Below are positions 5,485-6,482 of a stretch of 6,482 nucleotides of DNA, one piece after another (positions within the stretch are counted from its first letter, which is position 1; each line of letters starts with the position of its first letter). The notes beneath the pieces were generated by a model. That model was not told the origin of the DNA. It ran no database searches and saw only the letters and a list, made by a program, of their open reading frames with translations. The position numbers were made by a program, and so were the translations under genes. The stretch comes from Synergistales bacterium Syner_01 (GTDB lineage: Bacteria; Synergistota; Synergistia; Synergistales; Aminobacteriaceae): assembly GCA_001604435.1 (NCBI GenBank), contig LVBO01000162.1, positions 1 to 6,482 of the forward strand. The letters are read 5' to 3'.

Positions 5485-6482
5485 ATGCTCTCGCTTGCAG
5501 AAAAGGATCTGTATTCTTTGCTTCTGGATCTCGTCGCCATTCCCAGCGTTTCTTTTTCCGAGGAAGAGAATCGGGCCGCGGACTTTATTTACTCGACGCT
5601 CTCGGAACTTGAGTACTTCCAACAACACTCCGCCTTTCTTCGTTTTCTCCCGGCGGAGGGAGATCCGCTCGGACGCAAGGCCGTCGCCGCGCTCGTCAAG
5701 GCGAAGCCGGCCACGAAGAGAACGGTTATCATCACGGGACATTTCGACGTGGTGGATGCGGAAGCGTGCGGCCATCTCAAGCATCTTGCCTTCTCACCAG
5801 AGGAGTATACCCGCCGTGTCGGCGAGCTGGAGATATCGGAAGAGGCGCGGGCCGACCTGTCGAGCGGAGAGTATCTTTTCGGGCGCGGTGTCTCGGACAT
5901 GAAGTCGGGAATTGCGCTCGAGATGTGCCTTATCGGAGAACTGTCGCGTTCCGAGAGCTTCCCCGCGAACGTTCTTTTTGTTGCCGTGCCGGACGAGGAA
6001 AACACGTCCGCCGGAATGCGCGGAGCCGTTCCTTGGCTGGTACGCCTGCGCGAGGAATGGGAGCTCGAATACATAGCGTGTCTCAACAGCGAACCGTCGG
6101 TCGGCGGAAGGGGCGTTCCGGCCGGAGGCGTCTACGTCGGAACAATAGGGAAGATCATGCCGTTCTATCTCTGCGTGGGGAAGGAGGCGCACGTGGGGGA
6201 TTACTACGAGGGAGTCAGCGCCTCGCTTCTGACGTCGTATCTTTCGCTCGCTCTGGAGGGAAGCCCGGATACGGCGGAATCTCTGGACGGAGTTTTCTTT
6301 CCGCCGCAGGCCTGCCTTCGCTTCAAGGATCTGGTGAAAAACTACTCCGTGACGCTCCCCGAACGATCCGTGGCGTATTACAACTGCCTTACCGTCTCCC
6401 GGACTCCCGCGCGGATTCTTCAAGAAATGAAGACGGCCGCCGAACGGGCTCTCGAAATGACGCTTGACCATCTTTCGAAAGC
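5485..6482 (+). CDS. M20-family metallopeptidase, RocB-like (3' truncated)
   Basis: The frame is open from ATG 5485 to the window end, giving 332 residues with no stop; Bacillus RocB is roughly 560-570 residues, so about 60 percent is visible. M20 enzymes are two-zinc hydrolases that cleave amide or peptide bonds. Visible motifs are GHFDVVD at 85-91 (His86 and Asp88), GRGVSDMKSG at 133-142 (Asp138, the bridging metal ligand), VPDEEN at 168-173 (Glu171 catalytic base and Glu172 metal ligand) and NSEPS at 201-205 (Glu203, probable ligand). GKEAHVGDYYEG at 232-243 is the dimerisation-domain histidine segment. HLKHLAFSPEEY between the first two motifs and GKEAHVGDYYEG are more like RocB than like ArgE, DapE or peptidase T. 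The last metal-ligand His would lie beyond the window. The gene follows the channel gene by 6 bases. RocB is tied genetically to arginine use in Bacillus but its exact reaction is unclear, so I leave the symbol blank. Confidence 0.87.
   Translation, partial: MLSLAEKDLYSLLLDLVAIPSVSFSEEENRAADFIYSTLSELEYFQQHSAFLRFLPAEGDPLGRKAVAALVKAKPATKRTVIITGHFDVVDAEACGHLKHLAFSPEEYTRRVGELEISEEARADLSSGEYLFGRGVSDMKSGIALEMCLIGELSRSESFPANVLFVAVPDEENTSAGMRGAVPWLVRLREEWELEYIACLNSEPSVGGRGVPAGGVYVGTIGKIMPFYLCVGKEAHVGDYYEGVSASLLTSYLSLALEGSPDTAESLDGVFFPPQACLRFKDLVKNYSVTLPERSVAYYNCLTVSRTPARILQEMKTAAERALEMTLDHLSK

Noticed and set aside
5008..5784. Open frame of 258 codons on the - strand across the channel/peptidase junction
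   Set aside because: It is antisense to two well-supported genes, with no motif and no start signals.
1..6482. Search for mobile elements, attachment sites, CRISPR repeats, tRNA genes or a defence system
   Set aside because: No long direct or inverted repeats, transposase or integrase motifs, spaced repeats or tRNA-like segments were seen. Codon use looks even across all five genes.

Overview
The window is moderately GC-rich, densely coded bacterial DNA with strong GGAGG-type ribosome binding sites. It holds five genes: an HD-domain protein (5' end missing), an L-cysteine desulfidase/UPF0597 family enzyme, an FMN-dependent nitronate monooxygenase-like oxidoreductase, a large MscS-type channel with a long coiled-coil N-terminal region, and a RocB-like M20 metallopeptidase (3' end missing). 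Cysteine desulfidation, an M20/RocB hydrolase and a FabK/2-nitropropane dioxygenase-type flavoprotein together suit an anaerobic, amino-acid-fermenting bacterium. Synergistota is my best guess and a clostridial-type Firmicute the alternative. This is inferred from gene content and style only, as no phylogenetic marker is present.

Layout. Bases 1-351 (+) are the C-terminus of the HD-domain protein. It converges on the cysteine desulfidase gene (421-1719, -), and a strong hairpin with T-rich flanks at 369-418 can terminate both transcripts. From 1720 to 1953 lies a divergent control region. It has a candidate promoter with a small perfect dyad at the expected start point for the desulfidase, and a separate candidate promoter plus a short leader hairpin for the flavoprotein. 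The flavoprotein gene (1954-3036, +) uses a TTG start. A 93-base gap with two consecutive hairpins (3041-3103) separates it from the channel gene (3130-5478, +). The channel gene is tightly linked to the RocB-like gene (5485 to the window end, +): the ribosome binding site of the second lies in the last codons of the first.

How the genes fit together. The desulfidase would turn cysteine into pyruvate, ammonia and sulfide. The M20/RocB enzyme would cleave an amide or peptide bond of an amino-acid-type substrate. The channel would release solutes under hypo-osmotic stress and is translationally linked to the peptidase, although no functional tie between them is established. I found no mobile element, CRISPR array, tRNA, rRNA or clearly novel system. 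The points most worth a second look are the coiled-coil MscS architecture with its A9 tract, the MscS-RocB coupling, the cysteine cluster in the flavoprotein, the dyad at the desulfidase promoter, and the tandem hairpins before the channel gene.
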